Shown in pieces: positions 22,313 to 34,608 of a stretch of 64,000 bases of DNA. The translations under genes and the position numbers were made by a program. Positions within the stretch are counted from its first letter, which is position 1. Each line of letters starts with the position of its first letter. Origin of the DNA: Hofstenia miamia (taxonomy: Eukaryota > Xenacoelomorpha > Acoela); the NCBI GenBank assembly GCA_004352715.1, contig SCFE01000100.1, forward strand, positions 451,326-515,325. The letters are read 5' to 3'. The notes under the pieces were generated by a model. That model was not told where the DNA came from, made no database searches, and worked only from the letters and a program-made list of their open reading frames with translations.

Positions 22313-23950
22313 TGGTTACAGGAATGGAATTTGATACTGAATTTGAAAACTCTTATAATTCTGATTTGAAACATTGTCAATATAGTGTAATTGGTACACA
22401 ATTATTCTTTAGAGGAATATGCCAAAGGAATAAGCATAACTTGCAAAAGCATGCAAATATAATTAAAATTAATCAAGAACTTGCATATAGTTTAGATTAT
22501 AATAAATTAATATTTTTACTAGCTACATCTAATTGTCCATTTTGGCTGTTTGCAAGTGATGCAGGGTCTACAATTTGGATTAGTTTGCAAAATTTGACAT
22601 ATTTCCTTCTGAAGACCAATTATTGAAATTAGTTTTTTTCTAATCTCCTATATTAAAAATGAGTAAAAGATTTCAAATTGTAAGTGAACCAATTATCCTG
22701 AAAACAGTAAATAATATCAAGACAAGAGAAAATGAATAAACTTATGGAGTGAAATCTATGGGTTGTTCTAATGAAACCAAGAAACATGAATTAACCAGTC
22801 CAAAAGAAGTTATAAAATAAGTATTACATAATTTTAAAATACAGAAATTTAATTATTCTAAGTTAAATCCTGTCATTCACAAGTCTTGTATAGCTTACCA
22901 ACATCTTTATATGGTTGAGAAAAGTATTTCTATAAGTGATATTCTATATAAATTTGACCAGGAAATTGATTTGATTGGTCCAAGAGATGGATGTTTAACA
23001 AACCTTTTTGAATATTTATTTGGAAGTGTCCAATGCTGTCATACACATTCAATACTTCACAACAGTTGCAGGCATGAATATGGATTGAGTCATGATTATT
23101 CTTTTAAAAATTCTTGTAATTTCTTAAAAAAATCCCTTATTTGGATTCTTAACAGAGTTTATGTTTTGCTTAAAAAAATAGAATTTCAATATTAATTCAT
23201 AACAAAAATATCTTACTAAATATTATTTTAATCATTCTAAGACCATTTGCATTCACTTTTAAATGAAAAATTACATCTAGAATCATATATTAAAATTTTA
23301 AAAATTTTGACAAACTTACTAAATTTAGTCACAAAGTGGTGTTGTTACTTTTGCAAAATTTAAATATTGTGACATTGAATTGTCTGAATAATTTATGCAA
23401 ATTATATTTAAATGAAAAGGCATGAGAAATTTGGTTAAAGCTTGTGTGTGTAAATTTAATTGTCATTATATTTTATAATGAAGTGACTTCAATATGAAAT
23501 AAATTTTGTGTCAAAAAGAATAAACACTAAGATTATAATAAATAGAAATTAATGTTGATTGTTATCAGCTGGACAATTGGGTCCTGTCATTGGTTGATAG
23601 TGAACCTTACTAGATTAGATTTCATCTTATGGTGTCCCATGATAACAAAATTAAGGGAAAGTAGTGTTTCCAAAAGATGAGCAAAACAGTGCTTTGTGAC
23701 AGGTTTGAAAATTAGGAAAGGTTTTATGTTTTGCTTAAGAAATAGGGTGTAATTAAAAGTAGAATCATTGAATTTCATGTAAAAATTTTGAAAAACATGT
23801 AGCTTCAAAAACATTTTGGGATGTCCACAAAAGGCAGATTTTAAAAAAAATTCAAAAAAAATTACTCAAAAACATATTAGTACATAGGTTAAATTTGGGT
23901 ATTATTGAATAATTATTTATATGGGTATATATCAAACCAGGCCTTTTTTT
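22313..23950 (+). other. Unidentified insertion between LTR-A and A2 gag
   Basis: The primer-binding site expected at 22313 is reduced to TGGT and replaced by AT-rich sequence unrelated to the A1 leader. Two open stretches stand out: 22312-22626 (with 'FRGICQRNKHNLQKHANIIK' and 'LLATSNCPFWLFASDAG') and 22911-23195 (with 'CCHTHSILHNSCRHEYGLSH', rich in Cys and His). I recognise neither. They may be remnants of one decayed transposon coding region. The 23200-23950 part is AT-rich without open frames. Confidence 0.4.
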
Positions 23951-24310
23951 ACTACTTCTATGACAAACAGAAACAAAAGAGGAATTGCAAAATACCCAAC
24001 CCAGATTAGTGATAATTCTAGGTGCATCAAGATCAAAACTGATAGAAAAAATCAGTCCCCCATGATGGAACTGCAAACAATTCAGATGTCCCCAGATACA
24101 AGTCCACAGGAAATTTATGAAGTCTTAAAAAAGAGTTAGGAGACTGAAATAATGCTAAAAATGAAATATGGCAGTTGATAAGAAAATTCAAACAAATGAA
24201 TGAAGAGAGAGTGAATCTCATAAAAGAACTCAAAACAGACATGAGCTCAAGGTTGGAAAACCAAAATAAACTATTCTGGTCAAGTCTGTCAGTCATTTAA
24301 ATTAGATGGA
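23951..24310 (+). pseudogene. gag: gag N-terminal fragment, copy A2
   Basis: From ATG at 23961 it reads 'MTNRNKRGIAKYPTQ', then 'MELQTIQMSPDTSPQEIYEV', parallel to 'MELQSL...PPEIIDML' of copy F gag (53420-53490). Coiled-coil-like sequence follows ('RKFKQMNEERVNLIKELK' near 24185). The capsid and zinc knuckle are missing: at about 24312 the sequence jumps to the protease start. One stop at 24138 breaks the frame. Confidence 0.65.
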
Positions 24311-24324
24311 GCCTGGCCCCTGAA

Positions 24325-25300
24325 AATCATGCACATGATGTCTCGGTGATAACCTCGTTATTGCATACTAACATCATCCCCACAGATGTGAATGGATTGT
24401 TAATCAATGTTACTATTGATATGGGAGCCTCTGCTTCCATAATAAGCAACACCTGTTGCAACAAGCTTTGCCTACAAAGAGATGATCTGTTACCATCTAC
24501 AGTGTGCTTGTTAGACACTTCAGGGAACACCATTTCACTGAAGGGTCAAATAAACAACCTTGAGTTACAAATCCACCAAGAATGTTTTCTAGTGGACCTT
24601 ATCATTGTAGATACCTGCAATTGGCCCTTGCTGTACAATGTCATTCTTGGAAATGAATTTCTTGAGAAGAACGCATGTGTAATAGATTACAGAAATAACA
24701 TGATCTCAATCCATGAAAGTGAACCTCAGGAAGAGCTTACAGCTGTTTGCAGCCAAGAAATTCTACTAATGCTATCTGACAAATTTGTTGTGGAACCTTG
24801 GCACTGGTGATGAGTTGCTATCACTACTAACTCTCCCTATGAGGGTGATGTCATGATTTTGGGACAAAGGGGAAGACGCCTTCATGGTCTACATCTTTCT
24901 GCGGACCTCTGTCATGTCTCCTGTGGCAAGACTTATGTTACTGTGCTTAATAGTTCTGCATGCTTGATCTGAGTGAATCCAACCAAGGTATCTATCATCA
25001 TGACTCTGGTCAGACTCAAACTTAAAACTGCCACCTGTTTACCTGTTCTCACTGTTGTTCATGATTTGAGTAAACCCAGCAATCCAGTCCAGATCCCAGT
25101 TGAAAATGAGAAGATGCATGGGCACCTGAGTCCACAAGAACGTGATGCACTATCTGCTCTTTTGTGCCAGCACCATGATGTGTTTAATTATGGATCTATT
25201 AGTGTTGGTAAGGCTGTTGGGAATAACATGTGTTCGAAACCAAGAGTGATCACCCCATTCAGTTGCCAGTTCAAAGAGTACCTCAGAATTTATGAGCAGA
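24325..25300 (+). pseudogene. pol: protease and PR-RT linker, copy A2
   Basis: The protease is nearly whole: open from 24346 with catalytic motif D-M-G-A at 24418-24429, where the usual D-T/S-G has Met in place of Thr/Ser, then 'WPLLYNVILGNEFL' near 24626 and 'ACVIDYRNN'. A TGA at 24808 ends the frame. The linker continues in another frame with 'LSALLCQHHDVFNYGSISVG' near 25150, the family-A lead-in to RT. The Met substitution next to the catalytic Asp would probably impair the enzyme. Confidence 0.85.
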
Positions 25301-26430
25301 TATGAACAGATCCTCAGAGATCTAATTGAGCAGGATTATTCGGAACAGCAACAGCCTGTAAGTGGCACCCACAGTGTTTATCTGCCAAGGTGAGAAGTAC
25401 TGCCTTTGTGTCGACTTCTGAAGATTGAATGATATCACCATCAAACATGCGTATCTGCTACCTTGCATTGATGACCTCTTATATGACACCAGCAAGTACA
25501 GCTTATTCTTGTGCTTAGATCTCTGTAAAGCCTTTTGGCAGATACCTATGAAGCCTGCTGACATCCTGAAAACGACCTTCATCATGCTGTACAGCCTGTT
25601 TGAGTGGAAATACATGGCCTTCAGGTTTTGTAATGCTCTGGCTACTTTTCAGCATTACATCACATGTGTATTATGGAATGGGGCCAATGTTCTCAAACCA
25701 GGGATCATGGCATATATGGATGATATCCTTGTTGCTGGACACACATTCTCTGCTCATTTAGATAAATTGGGTCACACTTTTAAGATTCTGTACAACTCCA
25801 GTCTCTGGGTCAATGGCAATAAGTGTTTGCTTATCTCACCACATGTTACCTTCTTGGGAAGGGTGATTGAACCCAGGAAAATCTCGATAAAAAATGACGT
25901 GAAAGACCATCTCAATCACATTGAGACCCCACGCTCTCATAAGGACGTCCAAACCTTGATGTGCTTTTTGAACTATTATGACTCATTCATTCCTGAACTA
26001 GCCAATCAAACCAAACATATCTCTAATTTGCTCTGAAAGAACACCAAGTTCTGTTGGAACTGGGCTGAACAAGAGGAGCTGGATTCCGTGAAACAAGAAC
26101 TAAGGCGTATCCTGAGTTTGAATATGCCTGACTACACCCAGGAGTTTATAGTCAACTGCAATGTGAGCTCCATTGCCATCAGTGGTGTCTTAAGCCAGAT
26201 TATCAATGGTCAGGAAAGTCCAGTGCAGTACTTTAGCCAGAAGCTCCAAAGTGCTGAGCTAAATTATGGAGCAATGAAATCTGAGATGCTAGCACTCATT
26301 GAGAGTCTGAAGAAGTTTTGCTTCTTCATTTTAGTTCGTCAATTTATTGTTCACAATGATCACTCCATGCTAGCATGGGTAAAAAAGTTTTCCACGGACA
26401 AATCAAACATTGTTGCCCAGTGGCTAGAAT
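25301..26430 (+). pseudogene. pol: reverse transcriptase and RNase H, copy A2
   Basis: RT from about 25390 ('KYCLCVDF') through 'LCLDLCKAFWQIPMKPADI' and Y-M-D-D at 25713-25724 to 'CLLISPHVTFLGRVIEP' and 'FLNYYDSFIPELANQTKH'; open from 25425 to 26034, so only the fingers and thumb are damaged. RNase H follows from 26088 with 'FIVNCNVSSIAISGVL', 'QYFSQKLQSAELNYGAMKSE' and 'FIVHNDHSMLAWVKKF', in which the usual T-D-N has become N-D-H. Sequence then jumps 'VAQW' to spacer, a small deletion relative to A1. Confidence 0.87.
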
Positions 26431-27780
26431 CACCCACCATCTGTGGAGATTACATCTCAACACAGACTATTTTACTGCTCTTCCTATTTATGAGAGAGAC
26501 CTTTGGAAGTCGCCTGGTGAGAAGACTCCTTTTGGGTTTATCCCACCATGTCACTATGAACTCCTTCCTGACATTAATGCTGATCAAAACTGGAAAGCAA
26601 TCCTCCCCATCATGGTGAAGTAAGAGATATTGGAGAAGGAAATTGCTGTCCATCAGAAATTATCTCCAAAGTAAATAACCCCAATCATGCTATAAGTAAT
26701 GTTGCCAAAAGGTATTTCCAATGTTACCACTGGAAAGTCACTGAAGCTGGGCTTCTTTATGCGCACAGCCAAAATAACCATCTGGCTATTCCAGAGTATT
26801 TTAAAAGGGATCTTGTCCAGAAGATCCATGAACAAGGTCATCTAGGGATCATCCAGACCAAACGCACTTTTAATGCTTGCTATGTCACTATAGGGATCAG
26901 AGCTACAGTTCAGTATGTAATAGACAAGTGCAAAGCATGCCTGCTTCAGGGAGCTGGACACTTTCTGGAACAAAGAGCTAAGCTCCACAGTCAGGTCACC
27001 AAGAGAACTAATGAAGTAGTCCATATGGACCTTGAGAAATTGTCTAGAGATGAAGAGGGTTTTCAGTGTTTTCTGGTCCTGATAGACCATTTCATGAAAT
27101 ACGCAAGACTCATTCTGCTTGAGAATACTACAGCCAAAGCCATTGGAGAAAAGGTTGTAAAGGAGTGGATCTACAAACTCAGACCTATGGAAAGATTGGT
27201 TTCTGACCATGGTGCTCAATTTGAGAATATCCTGATGGCCACCCTCATGAAAGAACTAGAAATTGTGCACGACTTTACCACCATGTATCATCCTCAATTG
27301 AATGGTGTTGTTGCGCAACTAAATCATACTATCATTAAACTGATCAGAGTAGCTTTAGCCCATGCTGCCAGCCGAAATTGGAGATGAGTAATAGAGGCAG
27401 TAGAGTTCTTCTACAACACAGCCATTCACTCTACCAACAAAGTGAGCCCTTTCAAGGCTATGTTTGGCCATGAGGCAAGCACGCCACTATCTATAATGTT
27501 CTGGGATTACAACAAACCTACCTTGGAGAATTTTGTGAACCAGATGCTGCAAGAATTCCAGGAAGTGCATTTCACTATCTGCTGGAATACAAACCAATCA
27601 GTTATTTGCCAGAAAAGGAACTTTGATAAGAAATTGTATGGTGAACCACACAAGCAAGGAGATTCCGTCTTTGCTTATTGTCCCCATCAGGTTAGCGATG
27701 CCAATCAAGTGTGAAAACTTGCCACTAATTGGCAAGGACCTTTTATCATAACAAAAGTATTAGATCACCACTAGTACTTA
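26431..27780 (+). pseudogene. pol: integrase, copy A2
   Basis: After a broken spacer, the zinc module reads 'HEQGHLGIIQTKRTFNACYV', then C-K-A-C-L-L near 26930. The core has 'VVHMDLEKLSRDEEGFQCFL' (first Asp, about 27027) and 'LVSDHGAQFENIL' (second Asp, about 27207). The third residue, usually Glu, is Ala in 'NGVVAQLNHT' near 27310. The end shows 'SPFKAMFGHEAS' and 'WQGPFIITKVLDH' of the GPF/Y module near 27735. Stops at 27385 and 27712 divide it. A short duplication of 'acttactagata' lies near 27780-27800. Confidence 0.88.
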
Positions 27781-28525
27781 CTAGATAGTACTTACTAGAT
27801 AATGGTAAAGTCGCCCACTTTCAGCAACTTAGATGAACCATTAAAGATATACATAATGCAGTCATCTACAATAATAACAAGTTTTCCCTTGTCAATGATG
27901 GTTTAAATGAGATTGAATATTATGATAACCTCACTGAATGTGAGGAAGACGACCTTACACAGGTTGAATACAATAGTAACCTTGGTAGTAGTAGCATCAC
28001 TATAGCTACTCATGTTTTGCCTAAATGAAAAGGTAGAAATCAGAGATATTTAGATCATTTAAATACCCAGGATTGGGACCTTAATCTTATATCTTTATTT
28101 AGCAACCATGAAAAGATCAGAAAACCATCCACCAACCAGATGCTGTGTTCAAAGACAGATGAACTCACCAGATGAGACAAACTGAGCAACAACACTGAGA
28201 TGAGTAGATGAAAGCACCTTATGAAAGCAAGTGCGCCCAGCAGAGGACTCCAGTAGTAGCAGCCACCACTACGAAGGGAGACAACTCTCCCCTTGGGAGC
28301 AAACTTCCCACGACTATGCTCAGAGACAACTCTCTGAGCAGGAGCAGACCTCAGACAACTATGCATGGAGATAACTCTCTGTGCAGGACTCTGAGGAGCC
28401 TAGAGTGCCTTTTGCTCAACTTACTAACATAACCCTGTCCCAAGTTGACTCAAAACCCCCTCCTAGTCCTGGTCCTTCCTCCCATGATTCGACTAGCTTT
28501 AGATCCCAAAGAGCAAAGGAAATAA
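27781..28525 (+). other. Integrase tail and IN-ORF3 linker, copy A2
   Basis: Aligns with A1 6041-6744 throughout: Asn/Asp-rich first half ('HNAVI', 'YDNLTECEEDDLTQVEYNSN'), then the R-Q-L-S repeat array at 28255-28400, then 'PPPSPGPSSHDS', which matches 'TSSPGPSSHNS' of A1. No uninterrupted frame spans it. Confidence 0.55.
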
Positions 28526-28879
28526 ATGTGAAGATATCTAAGGTTGGAGATGAGATTCTACATCTGTACTTCATTGAAACACAAAAGCAGTTCATTTGGT
28601 TCGCAATAATCTATCTGAGGAAACTAGAAACAAGCTACAATGGACTTTCAACACCAAAAATCTAACTTGTTCCATCAATGTTATTCCTTTTATTATTGAT
28701 GCAGAGCATAGGCCCAAAATTAATGCTATTATTTGCTATGACTCCAAGATGTTAGCTGGCATGGCACTACCCTATTGGAAAAGCACAGTCCACACTATGT
28801 TCAACAAAGACTTCAACCTGTCCCACCTGTGCCAACTTTTAAACAGTAAGGAAAAAATCAAGAAATTTGAGTGTGTTAA
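28526..28879 (+). pseudogene. ORF3 of copy A2, N-terminal part
   Basis: Starts near 'VKISKVGDEILHLYFIETQK' and continues 'VIPFIIDAEHRPKINAIICY', 'LPYWKSTVHTMFNKDFNLSH' and 'KEKIKKFECVN', closely matching A1 6760-7110. Cut at 28879 by a family-B insertion; the reading resumes at 42971 in the C-terminal part of ORF3. The middle (about 2.3 kb in A1) is absent, apparently deleted before the insertion. Confidence 0.78.
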
Positions 28880-30032
28880 TGTAACATCCTCTACCAGGCA
28901 TCATTACAGTTTATCCTTTTGTTACTTTATAACCTTAGTTGTAGTTGTACGAGTAGGGATGTACTTAACTAACTACTGCTTTAGCTTTTGTTTACTTCTG
29001 TTAACATAACATAACTAGATTTAACTGTTCACTATTTACATGATGAAGACATGCAGCAATTTCTCCAATGATTGATAATGGGCATCTGCCTGAAGCTGAT
29101 CTCTACATCCAGTTTCATCAATCCTTTGATGATTCATTTGGTTGAGTTCCACATCTCAGCTCATCAACACCATTTATGTGTACCCTATCCTAGCTCAGTG
29201 CATACTCAAGACATGACACAATTCAACTTAGACTCTATTTTGTAAAAGTGTTTCATTTGTTCACAACCAGACTTGTTACTAGCTGCTTAATAAATATTAC
29301 ATGTAGCCATTACCAAAATATACTGGCTTTGATAAATGCATTAGTATTGAGCAGCTTCCTAACCTACATTTATAATTTAATACATGTTTGGTCACTTTAT
29401 CAGTCATTTATTGGTCACTAATTTGGATCTGAAATAATATTAATATATTACCTAAGTTTCAGTTATCCAAATGTTTTGCAAAGTCATTTATTTTGATACA
29501 TGTATTAAGTGATTGCTAGTCAGCTAAATGAGAGCAAAACTTCTACACCTAACTTAAGTGCACTTTTGTGGTCTGGCACAAAGACCCTAGAATTGATCTC
29601 AATGATGGATCCAGACCACTACTAAACACCACTCATTTAGCTCGACATCATATTAAATAATCAAACTGTTATAGTAGAACAAAATAAGAATTCTGAATAA
29701 AATTCTTTATCAATTACTTACAGATTTTAGTTTCTATTTATAGTAAATCCAGAAAAGTACCTGTCAATTTCAAATTTAAACTCTCGTCTGCCAAGATGGC
29801 AGCTAAAAATAATGGAAGCAAGTTTGCCCCCTTGTTTTGCCAAAAAGTATTATTATTGACTGATACTAATCTCTTATTTTTGACACATATTATTTCTTGG
29901 TTGCATAATATGAATAAATCTAAATTAATCTAATTGATCTAAATGCAATATTTCTAATCATCATTTCTTCAATCTTATTCTCATCTTAGTTCGACATTTG
30001 CAGCTTTTTAAATTTGTTTGGATGATGCTACA
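28880..30032 (-). repeat. LTR-B, 3' LTR of M1
   Basis: 1153 bp from TGTAACATCCTCTACC to GGATGATGCTACA. It belongs to a subtype that shares 'ctctaccag' and 'acagtttatcc'-like starts with the LTRs at 13422 and 41852. It directly follows, in element orientation, the ORF3 C-terminus and polypurine tract of M1, so it is that element's own LTR. Confidence 0.9.
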
Positions 30033-30045
30033 GGCCCTCATCAGC
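30033..30045 (-). promoter_or_regulatory. Polypurine tract of M1
   Basis: On the - strand GCTGATGAGGGCC stands directly before the LTR start TGTAG. It occupies the same place as the tract of element E and codes for the last ORF3 residues. Confidence 0.65.
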
Positions 30046-31519
30046 TTGCATTATTTTTAGCACAGCTTGCTCTCCATGTACCAATGTGTCTGCCTTCCGA
30101 ATTATTGATTCTGCTTCCTGATCTTCCCATTTCATTTTCAAGGGTTTTCTACACATTTTTTAGTACTGCTGTTTTCCTTATTTCTTCTGTGCTCACCAGT
30201 TTCTGTTTTATGATTTTCCTTGTGGTTATCCACTGTTGATTTTCCATTTGCCTCAGCTGTGTTTCTGATGTTGCTCCCTACATATATTTCTTCATTGGTT
30301 CCTCAAATATTGTTATCTCACTTGCACATATCCCCATTTTGTTGGCCATATCTACTATCAACATTTCATTATCACTTGGCTGATTATTTTCTCCATTGTC
30401 TGTATTGGTTTTTCCACTTTATTCAGTGACTCCACCCTTTCAATGTGGCCTTTTAGCAAACAATTCTTTGTTTGTGTGTTGATTGGAGCTAATGCTATCT
30501 CAAATCTCTTTGCCTTTGCTAATTTGTGTCTAATGTGCTGCAAAATGGGAAGTTTTAACTCTGTGTCTTCAGTTGTAAATATTGCTAGTATCCATGCTGT
30601 CATTCTATATTGGATTTCCAGCGCATTTTTCTCTTTGATTATTAATTGTTTGAAATGCTTTTTGATATTTAGCTCATAGGCTTTGTTCACCTCTGTGAGT
30701 GCTAGTTCTACTCTCCTCCACTTTCTGTTGCAGTTTCATGTTCTTCCATATTTTCTGAATCTGTTGTAAATGTTCCTGCCATTGTGTTAAGCTACATTTT
30801 ATGAATAGCATGTTGGCCTTTTCTATGCCGTCTGTATCTGCCATTTACTCCATTGTTTTAGTCTGTTTGTAGAGGTTGATCCCAATGCATGGATCCACCA
30901 TTATTCTGTATATCTGCACCCAATAGTCTATTTGTAGGTCAAATCAAATCAATTCTGAGATGGTTGTGCCCATTTGTGTTTTCTCCCAGGGGAGGATGTT
31001 TTCTGTCTGCATGCATGCGTCTAGTAGATGTCTTGGGATGTCATTGGTTGTTGACCTCATAATTATTACTACTCTCACTTTCTGTACTTTTGCCATTCGT
31101 AGTGCTTGATCAATATTTTTCTCCAACTTTTTGGTGTATTCTTTTTCCTTCAACACATGTATGATTGTCAGATTTTCTTTGTCCACATTTATTTCTGGAA
31201 TTTCTGCTATTTGATCCTTGTAGGCCATTATAGCTTGTGTTGTTTCCAATGTGAAGTCTTCATCAAATATGATACGTACTGTGCTTTGCATGTATGGTCT
31301 TTCCAGTGTTTCATTCATCTCTTGTAGGTAGCTTATTATCACGTTTACTTTTGGTCTGTTCTTGGCGTCAAGTACTATTGGTAAGTTTATTCCTTTGATT
31401 TTCACAACCTTTCTTATGTGTGATTTCATTTCCAGGGATAGTTTCATGAAGGCATTGTAATGCATTTTCGATGTTCCAATAAAGTATGGGTGTAGTGTTT
31501 CTCCATCAATTTTAGACAT
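30033..31519 (-). pseudogene. ORF3 of M1 with internal deletion
   Basis: The N-terminal third is open from 31519 ('MSKIDGETLHPYF') to 30944 with 'LPIVLDAKNRPKVNVIISYL', 'IFDEDFTLETTQAIM' and 'LLDACMQTENILPWEKTQMG'. It continues in another frame with 'RMTAWILAIFTTEDTELKLP' and 'FEIALAPINTQTKNCLLKGH' (30358-30690). After the 'LKN..KTLENEM' block it jumps to the true C-terminus 'SIIRKADTLVHGEQAVLK', ending 'ADEGL' and a TAG supplied by the LTR. About 1.4 kb of the middle is deleted. The hydrophobic open frames on the opposite strand here are antisense artefacts. Confidence 0.77.
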
Positions 31520-31599
31520 TGGTTTCTCTCTTTCTTTAGATTGCACTGTTCTCTCTGAGGTGGTATCTGAGAATGCGTGCAGCTGCGTCATCTGTAATG

Positions 31600-32110
31600 G
31601 TAGTCTGCTGGTGCTCAGTTCACAGTCCTGGGCTGTGAATCTGTGCTGATAGTTTCTACTGATTCACCCTTGAATCAGTTCACAGTTACTCCTATTGGCA
31701 CTTGACCAGTTGTGGTTCCTGTGGGGATAACATCAGCCTTGAATTGCTTTGATATCTCCATGGTTCTTCCACCACTTACACCTTTGTTTGCAACTTCCAG
31801 TGTCTCCCCACCCTTGAATCAGCGTCATGGACTCTTGGAAGGAAAGTTGAGCTGCTGTCCACCAGTTTTCTATGTGCCCTTTAGGTGGTGCAGATCCCTG
31901 GTGGGAGAGGCTTTTTGTCCAGTAGTCTCCCTGCCCTTGAATCAGCCATGGGGACTACTAGGACGCCTTCTCACTCTATGTCATTGGTTCATCAGTTCTT
32001 TGTTCTCGTCCCTTCTGCCCTGGAGTCAACATCTGGTTTGAGAACTTCTGCAAACTCTCCTTCTCCTGTTCATGGTTGAGAGTTCCTCTTGTTGTCATTG
32101 AATCCCTCTT
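31600..32110 (-). repeat. IN-ORF3 linker of M1 with LIQG repeats
   Basis: On the + strand the core 'cccttgaatcagc' or a close variant recurs at 31666, 31736, 31810 and 31933, spaced about 60-125 bases. In element orientation this is 'gctgattcaaggg', coding for L-I-Q-G. The matching arrays lie at 35819-36190 (M2), 58985-59280 (F) and 15016-15170 (E). Confidence 0.65.
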
Positions 32111-33660
32111 CATGTAAGCTATCTAAATTATAAATATCAAATATAATTTAGTAGCCATTAATTTGGCATATTTTATATTCGGCGTTCTCATTTATCTTTG
32201 TCTCTTTGATGTCTGCCATTGCTCTCTTCAAGTTTTGAAAATGTAACAGTCCATTATTGTCTAGCATGTATTCGTTATTTGGTAGTGTTTGTGTTATCAT
32301 GTGGGGGCCGGACCATACTGTTTTCAATTTCCGGACTTGGTTTGTGTGTGTGAGTTTAATTGGTGTGAACGTGTATACCTTGTCTCCTACCTTGTGTGCA
32401 TGACCATAAATTTTTTTATTATAATTACACTACTGTCTCACTGATGATTTCTTTATTTTGTGGCACATCATTTCGTGGATTCCTGTAATCTGGTTCTTCA
32501 GTTGTTTTACATATTCATTATCCAATTCTTCACTGTAGTTGGTGTATTTCATTGTTAGCAGGGTCGCCACTTCTCCTCCAAACATTGCCTTGAATGGTGA
32601 GACTCCCGTCATTGCATGTACTGAGGTATTGTAATAGTACTTGATCATCTCGATGACTTCTCTCCATCTGTTTCCCCCTATCCTTGATGTTGCCACTCTA
32701 ATTAACTTAATTAGTGTTCAATTAAGTCGCTCCACTGCTCTGTTGGCCTGTGGGTGGTAAGCTGTTGTCCATTCGCTTGCAATTTCCAGGAGGTTGCCAT
32801 TTCTTGGAAGAGTTCACTCTCAAATTGGGGCCCCTTATCCGTTATTATTGTTTCCATCAGCCCAAGTCATAGGATCCATTCCTTTAATACTAGTTCTGCT
32901 GTGGTTTCTGCCGTGGTATTCTTCATTGGGATCATCCTTGCATATTTTGTAAAATTGTCTACCATCACCAGTAGATATTGATAGCCTTCTGCATCCTTCA
33001 ACAACATTTCTAGATCTATGTGGACTATCTCATTTGGTTGTGTTGCGATGATTTTCTCCAGTGGTGCCCTTTGCATTGGAAAATGTTGTTTGTTGTGTAA
33101 AAGGCATGTTGTGCACTTATTGATAATGTCTTTGGTAACTTTCCTCATGGCTGTTGTTATGAACCTTGCATTGAGTGTTTTTTCCGTCTGTGTGATTCCC
33201 AAGTGGCCCTTCTCATGTATCTTCCTTATCAATTCTCTTTTGAAATAGTCTGGTATTGCAATCTGGTTGTTGCTGGCTTCAATGTATAGTAATCCGTTTT
33301 TGTTTATCTTCCACTTATAATGTTCATAGTATCCTGCTGTTAGTTTTGACAATGTTGTCCGAGGTTCTTTTATCTTTTTTATGATTTTGCTGAGGATTAT
33401 ATTGTCTCTCTGTTTGTCCACTATTTCTTTTTCAGATATTTCTTCCCTCATTAGTATTGGTAGCATGGTTTGACCTTTTTTGTCCACGTTTATTTCTGGT
33501 AATCCCTCATATTCAGTGTGTGGCAAAAATTGGAACTGTTTTTTCTCTCCATCTATTTTTACCACATCTCTCTGATATTCTGGTAGCAATGTCCAGAAGT
33601 CTGCATTGTTATGCAGGGTGCCTTTCCTATGCTCAATTGTGAATGTAAATTCATTCAAGT
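32111..33660 (-). pseudogene. pol: integrase, M1
   Basis: Open from 33658 to 32867: 'KGTLHNNADFWTLLPEYQRD', spacer 'EEISEKEIVDKQ', then the zinc module 'HEKGHLGITQTEKT' with C-T-T-C-L-L-H-N-K-Q near 33110, and the core 'EIVHIDLEMLLKDAEGYQYL' with the first Asp. The frame breaks at 'LVLKEWIL' (32870) where F also has a stop. The second Asp region and 'NRAVERLN'-like third motif follow in other frames (32700-32860), then 'SPFKAMFGGEVATLL' and a GPF/Y-like 'WSGPHMITQTLPNNEY' near 32260-32310. Several stops, inactive. Confidence 0.87.
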
Positions 33661-34608
33661 ATTCGATCCATCATGACTCTATTCCAGACTTGTCTCCAGA
33701 CAACTTCTTCAACCATGCCAGTCTGCTGTTGTCTGTGCATACCCTAAATTCTCTACTGATCAGGAAGTGTCGAAATTTTTTGATACTTTCAATTAGTGCC
33801 AGCATCTCCACTTTGGTAGATCCGTAATTTTCTTCACTTGCTCTCAACTTATGACTAAAAAATTGAATGGGGACTTCTTTTCCGTTTTTTATTTGTCCCA
33901 GCGTGGACCCAATCGCCACTTTACTTGTGTTGCAATCTAGTATAAACTTTTCATTGTAATCTGGTGTGTTAAGGGATGGTAGTTTCACCAGTTCTTCTTT
34001 GATGTTATCTAGTTCTTCCTACTCCTGTCAGGTCCATATGAACGGTACTGATTTTCTGATTAATCTGGTCATCTTCACTGTCTTGCCAGCTATATTTGGA
34101 ATGAAAGTCCCGTAGTAGTTGAAGAATCCCATTATCCTCTGTATATCTTTCTTGTTATTGGGCTTTTCTATTTTTTGGATCATTTCTCTGGCATTATCTT
34201 TCATGCATATCCTGCCTTTCTCTATTGTTCTTCCCAGGAATACTATTTTCTCTTTGAGAATATCACATTTGTTCCCATTAATACAAAGTCCTGCATTCTC
34301 CAATATTGTTAACGTTCTCTCTAATGTTTCCAGATGTTCTTGGATTGTATCACTATTTACTATGATATTGTATATATAGGTGTCAACCCCCTCCTCCATT
34401 CTGTGTGTCTTGTTTTTTAACACTTTCAAAATATATCTCTGGAAGGTTGCTGGTGCGTTACAGAGTCTGAACCCCATGTATATCCATTCATATAGCCCAT
34501 AGGGAGTTATGAATGCTGTCTTCTCAATATCTTTTTCTTCCATCTTTCCCTGCCAGTAGGCTTTGCATAAGTCTAATGTTGTGAAATATTTATGCTTACT
34601 GGCCTCAT
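33661..34608 (-). pseudogene. pol: RNase H and partial reverse transcriptase, M1
   Basis: RT reads from the gap edge: 'EASKHKYFTTLDLCKAYWQG', 'KTAFITPYGLYEWIYMGFRL', then the catalytic box, which is Y-I-Y-N at about 34370 instead of Y-I-D-D, then 'LFVFLGRTIEK'-type thumb sequence and 'IMGFFNYYGTFIPNIAGKT'. RNase H from 33988 has 'FILDCNTSKVAIGSTLGQIK' and 'VCTDNSRLAWLKKLSGDK'. The two catalytic aspartates of RT are lost, so this copy cannot polymerise even though its frame is long. Confidence 0.88.

Noticed and set aside
30018-30700. Hydrophobic open frames on the + strand that look like membrane or envelope proteins
   Set aside because: They are antisense to Lys/Glu-rich ORF3 of M1, whose complement codes for Phe/Leu/Ser-rich sequence. 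The sense frame matches ORF3 of other copies. The same applies to - strand frames in 12861-13449, 49879-50316 and 59539-59775.
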